The translations under genes and the position numbers were made by a program. Positions 1 through 10,200 of a stretch of DNA of 64,000 nt are shown in pieces. The stretch comes from Saccharospirillaceae bacterium. GTDB lineage: Bacteria; Pseudomonadota; Gammaproteobacteria; Pseudomonadales; Oceanobacteraceae. The stretch spans positions 434,001 to 498,000 of the forward strand of contig JAKVCS010000003.1 of NCBI GenBank assembly GCA_022448365.1, given 5' to 3'. Within the stretch, counting starts at the first letter, position 1; every line of letters begins with the position of its first letter. The notes under the pieces were generated by a model. It saw nothing but the letters and a program-made list of their open reading frames with translations. It did not search any database and had not been told where the DNA came from.

Positions 1-1251
1 CGCCCAGTCTTTTACATCGACTTTGGCTTCGATACCCAGCCGCTGTAACTGGCTGGCCAATAGTGTCGCCAGGTCCACCCGAACCGGAGAACTGACCGGT
101 GCCGTTAATACAAACGAAAATAGCTTGCCGTCTTTTTCCATCAGGCCATCGCTATTGCGCTGCCAACCGGCCTGGTTTAATAACTGCTCGGCACGCTGAA
201 TATCATTATCGTGCTTCAGTAAGTGCGCTGGCGCTGCCGTCATACGATTAAATTGCAGCGGCGCATAAGCGGCGCTGCCGTAGCCCAGTAAGGCACCTTT
301 CACCAATGCCTCACGATCCGTAGCAAACTGAATTGCCTGACGTACCCGCACATCGGCAAATAACGGATCGCGATGATTAAACATCATCACCCGGTAATCC
401 GCAGACGGAGTTGTTTCGATGCGAAAAACATCATCGTCTTTTACCGCCGCAATTTGTTTTGGTGTCAGTGCGGCAACATCAATTTCGCCTTTTTTCAGTT
501 GCACCAAACGCACATTCGGATCCGGCAGGAATTTATAAATCACCCGCTTAAATGCCGGCGCACCGTCGTAAAAATCCGGGTTGGCCACCAGTTCCAGATA
601 TTCACCCGGACGACGTGACTTAAATTGATACGGGCCGGTACCAATCGGCTGATCGAAATTAAACCGATCGGTATTAAAATCTTTACCGGCTAATGCATGT
701 TTGGGAACCATGCCGATTTTTAACCGCCCCGGCAGTGGCGACAACGGCTGACTGAGGCTGATCTGAACCGTTAACGGATCAATCACACGGACGTTATTAA
801 TCTCCTCCACTTCCTTGCGCAAACCGCTGTGATTGTCCGGATTCTGAATACTCTCGATGGTAAACTTCACATCCTCAGCGGTAAACGCAACGCCGTCGTG
901 CCATTTAATGCCATCGCGTAATTTGATGGTGTACACCTTGCCATCGTCCGATACCGACCACGACTGCGCCATATCCGGCACCAGACGATTATCCAGATTG
1001 AGCTTAAACAAACCGCGGAATATCGATTTATCGGCATCCGCATGCTGATGCCCAGCCACTGGGTTTAGCCACTCTGGTTCGGTGGCTCGGGCAACAATTA
1101 GCGTATCCTCACGGGAAATGGCATCGTTGCCCGCAATGTCCGATTCTTGCCAACGGGTCGATTGGTCACAGGCTGTCAGACTGGCCAGAGTTATGCCCCA
1201 CAGGATAGAAACCCTGAACAGGGCAGAAACCGCAAAAAATGAAACGTTCAT
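1..1251 (-). CDS. Family-5 extracellular solute-binding lipoprotein (peptide/nickel ABC type), 3' end outside window
   Basis: Binds a substrate, probably a short peptide, outside the inner membrane and delivers it to an ABC importer. The open frame starts at ATG 1251 and runs off the left edge, giving 417 codons of an expected 500-550. The N-terminus is a lipoprotein signal ending in a lipobox (LTAC, cysteine at about residue 28). The mature part carries the usual SBP_bac_5 signatures: ARATEPEWLNP near the start, a W-x-DG block (IKWHDGVAFTAEDVKFT), GTGPYQF, and VRQAIQFATDR. No permease or ATPase gene is visible, so the transporter may lie to the left or the protein may be an orphan. The gene is divergent from the BlaI-type repressor, and the roughly 155 bp between them should hold both promoters. 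Ligand specificity cannot be read from the sequence. Confidence 0.88.
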   Translation of the reverse strand, partial: MNVSFFAVSALFRVSILWGITLASLTACDQSTRWQESDIAGNDAISREDTLIVARATEPEWLNPVAGHQHADADKSIFRGLFKLNLDNRLVPDMAQSWSVSDDGKVYTIKLRDGIKWHDGVAFTAEDVKFTIESIQNPDNHSGLRKEVEEINNVRVIDPLTVQISLSQPLSPLPGRLKIGMVPKHALAGKDFNTDRFNFDQPIGTGPYQFKSRRPGEYLELVANPDFYDGAPAFKRVIYKFLPDPNVRLVQLKKGEIDVAALTPKQIAAVKDDDVFRIETTPSADYRVMMFNHRDPLFADVRVRQAIQFATDREALVKGALLGYGSAAYAPLQFNRMTAAPAHLLKHDNDIQRAEQLLNQAGWQRNSDGLMEKDGKLFSFVLTAPVSSPVRVDLATLLASQLQRLGIEAKVDVKDWA

Positions 1252-1327
1252 AAACAGATAACTACTCGTGGTGATATTCAGAGCCGCTTTTTCACGTCAA
1301 CCAACGTGGCGAGCAGTCGCTGAAAAG

Positions 1328-1351
1328 TTGACATAGCGGCGGCAATGTGAA
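1328..1351. promoter_or_regulatory. Imperfect dyad, possible BlaI-type operator
   Basis: TTGACAT and ATGTGAA face each other across 10 bp, with one mismatch in the arms. The ACAT/ATGT core recalls the TACA/TGTA core of BlaI/MecI operators. It lies in the divergent intergenic region 57 bp upstream of the repressor start, where an autoregulatory operator is expected. The left arm also contains TTGACA, a consensus -35 hexamer, but no good -10 follows at 16-18 bp. Assignment is by position and symmetry only. Confidence 0.3.
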
Positions 1352-1407
1352 AAATCGCATCGAGAATAATTATCAACTGATTGACGAAAACCGATAAGGG
1401 ATCGGCG

Positions 1408-1881
1408 ATGACCAAGATAGACAACATGCTGGAACGGCTTCTGGGAATCCGCCGGTCGAAAAACCCCATGCCGCCGCTGGGTCCACGGGAACTGGAGGTA
1501 CTGAAGTTGCTGTGGCGCGAACAACCGTTAACCGCCCAGTGTATTCATCAGCGCAGTCAGTCGCAGGACATCTCCCTCAGCACCGTACAAAGCACGCTGG
1601 AGCGTTTGTACCGCAAACAGCTGATCGAACGAGAGAAAAGCGGTCGCTCTTACGTTTATACCGCTGCGATTAACCAAAGCACGGTGATCAGCCGCCTGCT
1701 GCAGGATCTGGCGATTGAAATCAGCGATGGCGATATGGCGCCGATTATTTCCGGCTTTATGGACTTTATCAGTGAGGAAGTTCCGGATGCCGACACCTCT
1801 GGGTTAAAAGCGATGATGCCTGTCGATAACAGCACCCGTCAGGCAACTGACCACTCCGATCTCAACCAAAGCAGTGACTGA
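1408..1881 (+). CDS. BlaI/MecI/CopY-family transcriptional repressor
   Basis: Winged-helix repressor of the penicillinase-repressor family, 157 residues. The DNA-binding half shows GPRELEVLKLLWREQPLTA, the recognition-helix block ISLSTVQSTLERLYRKQLI and the wing EKSGRSYVYTA; the C-terminal half is a dimerisation helix region. ATG 1408 is preferred because AAGGGA lies 6 bp upstream; a TTG at 1381 in the same frame has no comparable site. The stop codon lies within 10 bp of the start of an M56 peptidase gene, the classical repressor/antirepressor arrangement: in BlaI-BlaR1 the membrane peptidase triggers inactivation of the repressor. No beta-lactamase or penicillin-binding protein gene is adjacent, so the regulon is unknown. 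Confidence 0.9.
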   Translation: MTKIDNMLERLLGIRRSKNPMPPLGPRELEVLKLLWREQPLTAQCIHQRSQSQDISLSTVQSTLERLYRKQLIEREKSGRSYVYTAAINQSTVISRLLQDLAIEISDGDMAPIISGFMDFISEEVPDADTSGLKAMMPVDNSTRQATDHSDLNQSSD

Positions 1882-2851
1882 GATGTTCGCGCATTCCCTG
1901 CCCGACATTATCCCCGGTGTGTTTACCTGGAGCGTTATCACATTAATGCTCAGTGGCTGCCTGGCGTTTTTGTATCCGCTGTTACGGCGGTTGATGTTGG
2001 CATATCCGGCGCCGTTTCGAACCACACTGATTGTATTAATTGCTGCGGCACCCAGCCTGATTGCTTCCATCGTACTGGTGTTGTACGCCAGCCCCGAGCT
2101 TAGCCACTTATTTATTCATGAACATTGCCATGGCAATGTGTGTGGCGCCCATTCCCTGCACATGCCCATTTCGACGCAAACCAGCGCCGGTCTGGTGATA
2201 TTAAGTGTACTGGCGTTGTTATTAATGGGTTATCTGGCACTTCGCCAGTTATCGAAAGGCAAACGTTATTCGACAACGCTGGCAATGTTATCCGAGGCCC
2301 GACCGAATCAGGATTTCCGCCTGATTCAGACGGAGCAACCGGCCGCCTGGTGTGTTGGCCTGTTAAAACCGCAGATTTATTTATCTCAGGGTTTGCTTGA
2401 TCAGGTATCGAAACGACAACTGCAAACAATGCTGGCCCATGAGCACGTCCATGTCAGCCGCCGGGATAATCTTCGGAAGTTTCTGGTGCACTGGTTCACC
2501 TTTCCCTGGCCCCGGGCCAAAGCTCAGCAGATTCGTCAGGATTTATTGCAGGATACTGAGAATACCTGCGACCTGATGGCGGTGGAGTTTACTCAGACAT
2601 CCACTGATGAACTCGGCGAGCTTCTCAATACCGTTGAGCAGTATTGTGCTGAGCACGGTAAGCAGCATCAGGTTACGTCTGAGCAACGCCTTTCTGCGTT
2701 TAAGCATGAGATGCGCTTGTATCAGGAATTTGATAAAGCACATTGGCGGCGCTTGCTGCTGGCGCTTTCGGGGAGTTTTTTGATGGGAGCGGTATTATTT
2801 ATCGCGGCGGCGTTTGTCAGCCACCCCGTGTTGGAATGGCTGTCGCGGTAG
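1874..2851 (+). CDS. M56-family membrane metallopeptidase (BlaR1-like, without sensor domain)
   Basis: Integral membrane zinc peptidase of the BlaR1/MecR1 group. Hydrophobic segments lie near residues 16-36, 48-70, 104-124 and 292-316, and the catalytic HExxH is H189-E190-x-x-H193 in LAHEHVHVSRRD. The family's upstream ESRP-type block is represented by the segment around KPQIYLSQGLL. At 325 residues it lacks the extracytoplasmic penicillin-binding sensor domain of true BlaR1, so the trigger must be something else. GTG 1874 overlaps the repressor gene by 8 bp; ATG 1883, just after the repressor stop, is an equally plausible start. Co-transcription and translational coupling with the repressor are likely. 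Confidence 0.88.
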   Translation: MTEMFAHSLPDIIPGVFTWSVITLMLSGCLAFLYPLLRRLMLAYPAPFRTTLIVLIAAAPSLIASIVLVLYASPELSHLFIHEHCHGNVCGAHSLHMPISTQTSAGLVILSVLALLLMGYLALRQLSKGKRYSTTLAMLSEARPNQDFRLIQTEQPAAWCVGLLKPQIYLSQGLLDQVSKRQLQTMLAHEHVHVSRRDNLRKFLVHWFTFPWPRAKAQQIRQDLLQDTENTCDLMAVEFTQTSTDELGELLNTVEQYCAEHGKQHQVTSEQRLSAFKHEMRLYQEFDKAHWRRLLLALSGSFLMGAVLFIAAAFVSHPVLEWLSR

Positions 2852-2872
2852 GGCTATCACTGGGTGATTAAT

Positions 2873-3092
2873 TCAGATTCGAGTTTGCCTTATTGGGCCA
2901 GCCCATTTTAATTCAGATTTTAGTTCATCTGGTATTTCAGCAAAAAGATCAGCTAATGCTGCAATTATATAAATCGGAGTCACTGGATTTTTAACCGAAT
3001 TCCCTAGCCTGATCGTTCATAAAAGGAATATCTACGTCGCGATATTCTTCTCTTTGAATCGCCGCCAGTTCACTATGATAGCTGTCGCTTAT
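2873..3092 (-). pseudogene. Possible frameshifted remnant of a small gene
   Basis: This 415-bp gap (2852-3266) contains no intact gene. Read on the minus strand, one frame is open from 3092 (IQREEYRDVDIPFMNDQ) to a stop near 2993, and a second frame overlaps it and continues (NPVTPIYIIAALADLFAEIP) to a stop at 2873. Joined near 3000-3015 they would give about 70 residues of protein-like composition. Neither piece has a credible start codon. A 12-bp direct repeat (TTAATTCAGATT at 2868 and 2908) flanks the 3' end. This could be chance in AT-rich DNA. Confidence 0.3.
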
Positions 3093-3266
3093 TCATTATT
3101 AGTCATAACGGACAACTTATGAAGACTACCGAACTCTGATTCGATTATCGATAAAAGCTTCCAAATGACTGATTGATAAACCTCCGTATATTTTTATAGA
3201 AATACACCTATCAACCGATAAATGATTAAATCCCACAGCCAAATAATCGTATCAGCAATCGCTTAC

Positions 3267-5150
3267 TCAGAACCCCATGCTCACAACCGCTTCCTCACCC
3301 TTCTGCGGCTGACACGTCGTCACGCGAGGCAGTAATTCCGGATGCTGCTCCTTAAACCAGGCTTTGATATTGCCAGAACGCTTCTGCGCCAGTTGCCGCC
3401 AATTCGAAACGTTGTGCAAAACAACTTTAGCCGGTTGCTCCGCCAATGCTTGCACTTCGGCATCACTGGCAAAACCGCAGACATGCAGTTCCAGCGTTTC
3501 TTTATCAGTCATCATCTCGGCAACTTTATTCAGATACTGAATCTGATCCTCATTTATCTGAGAAACAAACGGCTGATAAGACAAGTCATCAAGACGGATT
3601 GCAAATAAATAATCGCCCGCGTAAGTCGATAGCGAAATCAGGGTACTGTAAGGCTGTAATGCTTGTTTCAGGTAATAAGTCATCGCTTGCTCTAAGGCCA
3701 GCATACTGAGCTGGTGCATAAGATCATCCAACCCCACATCCGGATCGTTGATATTGCCTGAGAGCGGCATGCTCAGCTCAATATTGTTGTTGTCGTCGCG
3801 CAAGATTGACAACACGGTATCCAGTGGCATTGAGATCTGCTTACCAACACGATCAATCGTCTCTTCATCGACAGGTAAAAATTCGCTGTTTCGCAGCAGG
3901 ATATCTGCCTGTCCGTCCATCTTGGCATTATGAATCGCCAGATTCACATCCAGCTTCACCACGCCTTTTTGAACGTGGTAACCGGTCGCCTGGGAAACAT
4001 AGCCATTAAATGGCACCAGATTCAGCTGCTCTACATGCAATTCGATATCCCCTTGCGGCTGATTATTGACCAGCCCCATCTCACCGCTGGCGACGATGCG
4101 GTTATATTCGTCCAACGCCAGTTCAATCTGCAACGGCGTTGTCTGTTGCAACTGATTACTATCAACAGCACCGATATCAACACTACGAATCGCCAGGCGC
4201 ACGCGCGCTGCGGGTGTAACCGAATGATCGGTAAACCGCAAATAGGATACTGAGTTTGCACTTTGTTGCAGACCGGCAATCTGAACAGAGAAGGTTTTAG
4301 CTGGGGCTTTTTCCGGAGTATCTGTTGACGGAGGTGCCGGTAATTGTGTTTCTGGTATTGCCTGTGACGCAATCGTTCCTTCAGCATCAGTTCGGGCGCT
4401 GCTTGCGGCATGCTCATCAATGAAAACACCACTACTACTGATATTACTCACGCCATCACTGTTCGTTGGCTGTTCTCCGTCAGAGGTTACTGCTGCTGAA
4501 GCTATCGGTACTCCCTGAAAAGTGCCATCAGCCAGCTTGGTTAACTGCATCACCAGACCGTTATAACGATGCAGGCCGGTCGCCAGCTGAAATGCCTGCC
4601 CATCAAAACGAAGATCGTCAATCTGATATTGATTGAGTTTCAGTAGCGGTTTTTGATCAGCCTCTGTCGTTTCATGATTTATACCCTTGATGAGCAACCC
4701 CGACAGCGTTAATCGACTCACCTGTTGACTCTGTTCGGTAACATCCACACCTGTCAGAAATAACTGCTCAAAACCAATCGCCGGTAGGTTGTAGGCTTTC
4801 ACATTCAGATTACTGACCTGCAACTCTGCCAGAATCTGTTTTTTAAATAAGGCCATCGGTTGCCAGTGCAGCTGTAAGCTACCCAAAGATACCGACTCAA
4901 GCTGTTCAATGGTGCCCTGCTGTGGTTGATACAGTTGTAAATCCTTTAATGTCGCCCGACCACGTAACGGCGAAATCTCAACCGACTGCAGCGTAAACAC
5001 CTGGCCCGGATGCTGGTCAGCAAACCAACGTTCGGCATAAGGTACCGCGATAAGAGGTAAAATGCTGGTCAGCAACACGTAGATCAGCACCAGCAGTAAT
5101 ACTGAGTACAGTACCAGCTTTGTTATCCAGTTCGATTTTGCAAACATCAT
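3267..5150 (-). CDS. DUF748/AsmA-like membrane-anchored protein
   Basis: Envelope protein of 627 residues. A single N-terminal transmembrane segment (about residues 12-35) is followed by a long extracytoplasmic beta-rich region with AsmA-like repeats such as GQADILLRNSEFLPVDEET, and a C-terminal DUF748 block (LELHVCGFASDAEV). Residues about 215-290 form a Ser/Thr/Pro/Ala-rich linker of low complexity, probably a spacer. The family resembles AsmA/TamB-type proteins, which have been linked to phospholipid transfer between membranes, but a specific role here is not established. It is shorter than many DUF748 proteins (about 900-1200). It follows recD by 33 bp on the same strand and may be co-transcribed with it. 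Confidence 0.75.
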   Translation of the reverse strand: MMFAKSNWITKLVLYSVLLLVLIYVLLTSILPLIAVPYAERWFADQHPGQVFTLQSVEISPLRGRATLKDLQLYQPQQGTIEQLESVSLGSLQLHWQPMALFKKQILAELQVSNLNVKAYNLPAIGFEQLFLTGVDVTEQSQQVSRLTLSGLLIKGINHETTEADQKPLLKLNQYQIDDLRFDGQAFQLATGLHRYNGLVMQLTKLADGTFQGVPIASAAVTSDGEQPTNSDGVSNISSSGVFIDEHAASSARTDAEGTIASQAIPETQLPAPPSTDTPEKAPAKTFSVQIAGLQQSANSVSYLRFTDHSVTPAARVRLAIRSVDIGAVDSNQLQQTTPLQIELALDEYNRIVASGEMGLVNNQPQGDIELHVEQLNLVPFNGYVSQATGYHVQKGVVKLDVNLAIHNAKMDGQADILLRNSEFLPVDEETIDRVGKQISMPLDTVLSILRDDNNNIELSMPLSGNINDPDVGLDDLMHQLSMLALEQAMTYYLKQALQPYSTLISLSTYAGDYLFAIRLDDLSYQPFVSQINEDQIQYLNKVAEMMTDKETLELHVCGFASDAEVQALAEQPAKVVLHNVSNWRQLAQKRSGNIKAWFKEQHPELLPRVTTCQPQKGEEAVVSMGF

Positions 5151-5183
5151 TTGTAACCTCAGAAAATTGAGATTTAACCTTAC

Positions 5184-7238
5184 TCAACTCCAGAGTTTAT
5201 CGCGTAAACCACTGGCTCGCTCAACTCTGGACGACAATCCCGCCTGCCAGCTGCGCATACTGGTTAATAAGCGAAAATGGCTCTTTGCCCGGGTAATTCC
5301 GGTATAAATCAGCTCGCGGGTAACCACACTTTGCCAGGCAGTTGGCAACACCATAAAGACCTGATCAAACTCCGATCCCTGACTTTTATGCACGGTCATG
5401 GCGAACGCTGTTTCATGCTCAGGTAAACGACTAGGTAATAACAAACGCACTTCACCGTTACTGTCCATAAAGGCGGCTTTTAATTCGCGTTCAGAATTTC
5501 CGCCGCCAGCTTTTGACGATGGTGTCGATGCCTCTTTCTCTACTTCCACCAGAATACCAATATCGCCATTAAATAACCCAAGATCGTAATCGTTACGACT
5601 GATCATCACTGCCCGTCCGGGATACATAGCCCCCGAGTATTGATGTTTTTTATCCAGCTGTGGGCGTAACAACAATTCAATCTGACGATTGACCTCTTCG
5701 ATACCAAACGGTCCCTGGCGGGTTGCCACCAATACCTGAAATTGAGAAAAAGCCTGGATAATCTGCTTTGCATCACCTTTGGCCACGGTTTTACAATAAT
5801 TCTGGTAACCCTTTGCGGTGGCGATTTTCCAGAAGTCCGTGGTTTTGAACTTTCTGGTTTTGGAGTTTTTACTATCGATACTGGCATCGTGCCAATGGAG
5901 GTCAATATCCTGGAATTTTTCGAACGCCACTAAGGCAGCGTGATAATTGCCCTGATTCACGGCTGCCGCCAACCGACCAATGCCACTATTGGCATGGAAC
6001 CGATGTGACACCCGCAATTGTGCCACGGCATTCTGGATACCCTGGCCACCATCAATGTGCTCCACATAACCAGAAATATCCTGGCCGGTCAGTTGCTGCA
6101 TTAATTGCGCAAATTCCTGCGATGGCCCATGTTCGTTACCAGCATCACATAAATCCGCCAACACACTGCCCGCTTCCACTGACGCCAGCTGATCGCGATC
6201 GCCCAATAAAATTAACCGGGTGTCCGCTGACAGTGCCGACATCAGGTGATGCATCATGGGTAAATCAATCATCGACGCTTCATCCACCACCACACAATCG
6301 TACGGTAACGGATGATCGCGATTGTAACGGTAACCACGCGGCGTCCAGCCTAATAAACGGTGCAGGGTAAAACTGTCGTCGGGAATTAAATCGGCATGGG
6401 CTAAACCGGATTCGCCACTTTCACTGTTCTGGCTTTCGCGGATTTTGGCACCGCGAATAGACTCAGTCATCCGTGCGGCAGCTTTACCGGTGGGTGCCGC
6501 TAACGCAATATGCATCGACGGATTCAGGCTTAATAACGCACTCAGCAATTTGGTGACTGTGGTGGTTTTACCGGTACCCGGGCCACCGGTAATCACCGCA
6601 AACGGCATGGTACAGGCACTGACGGCAGCGATATTCTGCCAGTCGATTACATCGCTGAACGCAGCATCCGGAAATAATTGTTGCAGCGGCTGTTTCAGGC
6701 TGGCGATTAATTCTTCCTGACTCATGGCAGGCGTTAACCGCTGGCGGATATGTTGGTACACACCCAGCTCATAAAAATAATAACGCGCCAGATACAGTCG
6801 TGGCGTGGTAATACCATTCCCGGGATCAAGCACCAGCGGCTGGTTTTTCCAATTCTGTTCAGAATCACCTGACGAATTACCTGTAACAACAAACACATTG
6901 TTACAACCGCTCAGCAGCTCAACCAGCTGTGGAGTATTTAACCACCAAGCGGATAAATCCCGAATAAAACAGCAATCCAGCGGTAAACACACCTGACCTT
7001 TTGCCAGCGATGCACTAAGCGCCACACAAACAAAATACAACTGAATGACTTGTTCTTGCTGCTTTGGGTTCTGGGTTACCCGTTCGTAGCTCACCACTTG
7101 TTGGGCCAACTGCAGATCAATCTCACGTAATTTGCGCTGGGCAATTAGATCGCGGCATTGTTGCTGAAGTTTTTCCAGCGTGTCTTCTTGGGTTCCGGTC
7201 AACACTGAAGCCTCATCCTGATCACTGATCACAAGCAT
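5184..7238 (-). CDS. recD: Exodeoxyribonuclease V alpha subunit RecD
   Basis: 5'-3' helicase subunit of RecBCD, which unwinds and degrades DNA from double-strand ends and, after Chi, loads RecA. Visible SF1B motifs: Walker A ITGGPGTGKTTT at about residues 217-227, Walker B VVVDEASMIDLP, motif III LILLGDRDQLASVEAGS, motif V FAMTVHKSQGSEFDQ and motif VI YTGITRAKSHFRL. Length (684) is slightly above the 608 of E. coli, with an insertion rich in Ser/Gly between the helicase motifs. ATG 7238 overlaps the end of recB by 10 bp, so translation is probably coupled. Confidence 0.97.
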   Translation of the reverse strand: MLVISDQDEASVLTGTQEDTLEKLQQQCRDLIAQRKLREIDLQLAQQVVSYERVTQNPKQQEQVIQLYFVCVALSASLAKGQVCLPLDCCFIRDLSAWWLNTPQLVELLSGCNNVFVVTGNSSGDSEQNWKNQPLVLDPGNGITTPRLYLARYYFYELGVYQHIRQRLTPAMSQEELIASLKQPLQQLFPDAAFSDVIDWQNIAAVSACTMPFAVITGGPGTGKTTTVTKLLSALLSLNPSMHIALAAPTGKAAARMTESIRGAKIRESQNSESGESGLAHADLIPDDSFTLHRLLGWTPRGYRYNRDHPLPYDCVVVDEASMIDLPMMHHLMSALSADTRLILLGDRDQLASVEAGSVLADLCDAGNEHGPSQEFAQLMQQLTGQDISGYVEHIDGGQGIQNAVAQLRVSHRFHANSGIGRLAAAVNQGNYHAALVAFEKFQDIDLHWHDASIDSKNSKTRKFKTTDFWKIATAKGYQNYCKTVAKGDAKQIIQAFSQFQVLVATRQGPFGIEEVNRQIELLLRPQLDKKHQYSGAMYPGRAVMISRNDYDLGLFNGDIGILVEVEKEASTPSSKAGGGNSERELKAAFMDSNGEVRLLLPSRLPEHETAFAMTVHKSQGSEFDQVFMVLPTAWQSVVTRELIYTGITRAKSHFRLLTSMRSWQAGLSSRVERASGLRDKLWS

Positions 7239-10200
7239 CCTCCGTTGTTGCTATCCGATGACTCAAAGGCAAAAAAACAATCACGCCAGCGTTGCAGCTG
7301 TTGCAAATCCACCGCCTGATAAAACACACCGGATTTCTGTGTTGTATCAAATGCAGCTTGCTGATTAGAAAAATCATCTGCATCGTCCGTAAATAAATCC
7401 AATGGCTGATGACTTAATGGAGATTGCATAACCGGCAGCTCTGCGTCATGGAATTCGTCGATCATGCCACGCAGGTAAAAATAAAAGACACCACCCAGGT
7501 GTTTTTCCGGATCATAATCCGCTAACCGTTGCTGTAATAAGCGATCCAGCGCCAGGGTATAAATCCACGCTTGCAAATCGTAATCGTGATCAGCCATCGA
7601 CAAAGCTAACTGTTCATGGGAATAGTCTGCCGCCTCATAACCCAGATGATTGGATTTATAGTCAGCGACATAATAACGACCGTTATGAATAAAGATTAAA
7701 TCGATAAACCCTTTCAGATACCCGTTTAATGCATCAAAGCTTAATTTTTTGCCGTCGATTAATGCGTTAATTTTGGCAGGTGTCAGCATCTGATTACCGT
7801 TACCCAGCGGCAGATAAAATTCCATTTCATCCAGGCGCTGCGATTGCGTCAGCTGCGACAGATTAAATTCCTGCTCGTGCGCCAACAACGGCGTATTCAC
7901 CACCTGAGTTAACCATTGGCCCAATTGCTGTTCATCGCAATCGGATAAACCGTAATATTGCAGCTGATTGCTGCAAATCTCGATTAATGCTTCGCTATCG
8001 TTAAAGTCCCAGTGTTCCAGAATACCGTGTAAACAGGTACCCGGGTTCGCGCCCTTCGGGAAGCTTAATGCGTAGTTTTGCGCTTGTTGTACTTCGCCTT
8101 CTAAACCGGCTACGTCTACCGCTGCCCGATCCCCGGCAATATCTTGCTGCGCTTCCCAGTCTAATAACTGTAAATCGTCGTCCTGCCAATCCGGCGAATC
8201 GGCAACATCGGTCTGAACATGTGGTGCAGAGTGATCACCCGCTAACTGGCTGTAACTGCTTACCCGCCAGCTATCGTATAAATGGCTTGTGAAAATTTTT
8301 GCCTGCACTGCCGTTTTGTCACTATCCGTTTGTGCAGAAGTATTTAATTGTTGCTGCCAGATCGGCATCGAACCAACATAACGACTGCTATCAGAAAAGG
8401 CATCTTTCATCTGTTGCCAGTCGATGGGCTCACGGCTGGCGGCACTGCCCAGCTGTAACAGATAACCAATGGCACTTTTATATAAGGCCGATTTTTTCGA
8501 ACGACCATCCACCACATCCATCAGCCAGATATAACAGCCGTATTTTGCACGGGTTAACGCAACGTATAACAGGCGCAGGTATTCGGCTTTAATATCACGA
8601 ATAGCGAGTTCCTTTTCGTCGCTATCCGGCGCCAGGTTTAAGACCACGCCCGCACTTTCACCAATAACTTCATCAGAATCCGGTTCTTCGTTATAACCGA
8701 GATAGTATTGCGCTTCGGTCAGCTGGTGAGGAATAAAGCTGTCATCCCATAAAAACGGCAAAAAGACTAATGGATATTCCAGGCCTTTGGATTTATGGAT
8801 GGTAACAATCGTCACCAGATTGGCATCGGTTTCCAGTCGTAACTGTGCTTCTTCACCGTTACGTTCCGGATCAAAAATACGTTCGCCGAACCAGCGCACC
8901 AGCCCCTGCTGGCCACGCAAACGGCGACTGGCCGACTGCAATAATTCGCCCAGGTGAAGAATATTGGTCAAACAACGCTCTCCCTGGGGCGATTGTTTCA
9001 ACCGCACCGCCAGAGACATGTCGTCCTGATCAGTTAATCCCAGCGGACTTTCCAACCACAACATCATAGCAGCCATAATACCGCGCTTTTTCCAGTGCCA
9101 CTGAAAGCTCTGGATTTTCTCCAGTTCCTGCTCCCAACGACTCTCGTTGTTTAACATGGCATCTAATGTTGCCGCATTAAGCCCCTGAGTTTTGGTTGCC
9201 AGCGCAGTACGGATTAGACGCTCGTCCGATGGATTTAACAGCGCATTTAACCAGGCTAATAAATCAATGGCCTCCTGACTGTCGAATACGCTGTCACGGG
9301 TTAAAAACACGCTGCCTATTTGCTTCTCCGATAGCGCATCACGAATCCAGCCTGCCTGACGACGACTGCGCACCAATACCGCAATATCTTTTGCCTGCAC
9401 TGGCTGATCGCCGAGTTTGGCCTGTTCACTGCGGATTAACGCGGCAATTTGTTGGGCGCATTGTTCCGCCGCCAGACTATGACCTTCCGCTCGGGACAAA
9501 CTGTCGTCCGATAACCATAACTGCATCGGCTGTGGTGAATCACCCGCCAGAGTTAAGGCGTTATGATCGTGTTTGCCAGCGGCATTCACTGCAACAAAAT
9601 CGATATCTTTATCGAACACAAACGGGCTATTATGTTGCTGCCATAGAGAATTTACCGCATCAATGAGTTGGGAATGACTGCGCCAGTTGGTATCCAGGGT
9701 GTAACGCTGCTGATCGGATAACGAACGCCTTGCCTGCATGTAAGTAAAAATATCCGCACCCCGAAAGCCATAAATCGCCTGTTTGGGGTCACCAATCATA
9801 TACAGGCCGTAGGTGTTTGAATTACTGCCAGTCTCACCAGAATCAGTCTTATTTTCGTTCACAACCGCCGGGTAAATACGGTTGAAAATCTCGTATTGCT
9901 GCGGGTCAGTATCCTGAAATTCATCAATCATCGCCACCGGATAGCTGGTGCGGATTTGCGCTGCCAGCTGATCGCCTTGCTCACCTTGTAACGCCGTGAC
10001 TAATAACCGCAATAAATCATCCGGGGTTAACGCAGCCGCCTGCTCTAAGAGATAAAAATAGCGATCGCGAACCTGTTGGTACCAGGCGATATCCAATTGT
10101 AAGCCTAACTGCTGGCTTTGCTGACAGTAGTCTTCAATCAGGTCAAATAACGGGTGTTGAGGTGGTTCGCCTTTTTTGGTTTTTTCCTCCAGCTGGCGAC

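Noticed and set aside
1408-2851. Beta-lactam resistance regulator
   Set aside because: No beta-lactamase or PBP gene nearby and no penicillin-binding sensor domain on the peptidase.
9196-9666. Plus-strand open frame of 156 codons inside recB
   Set aside because: Antisense to a strongly conserved gene, proline/histidine-rich composition typical of shadow frames, no ribosome-binding site.
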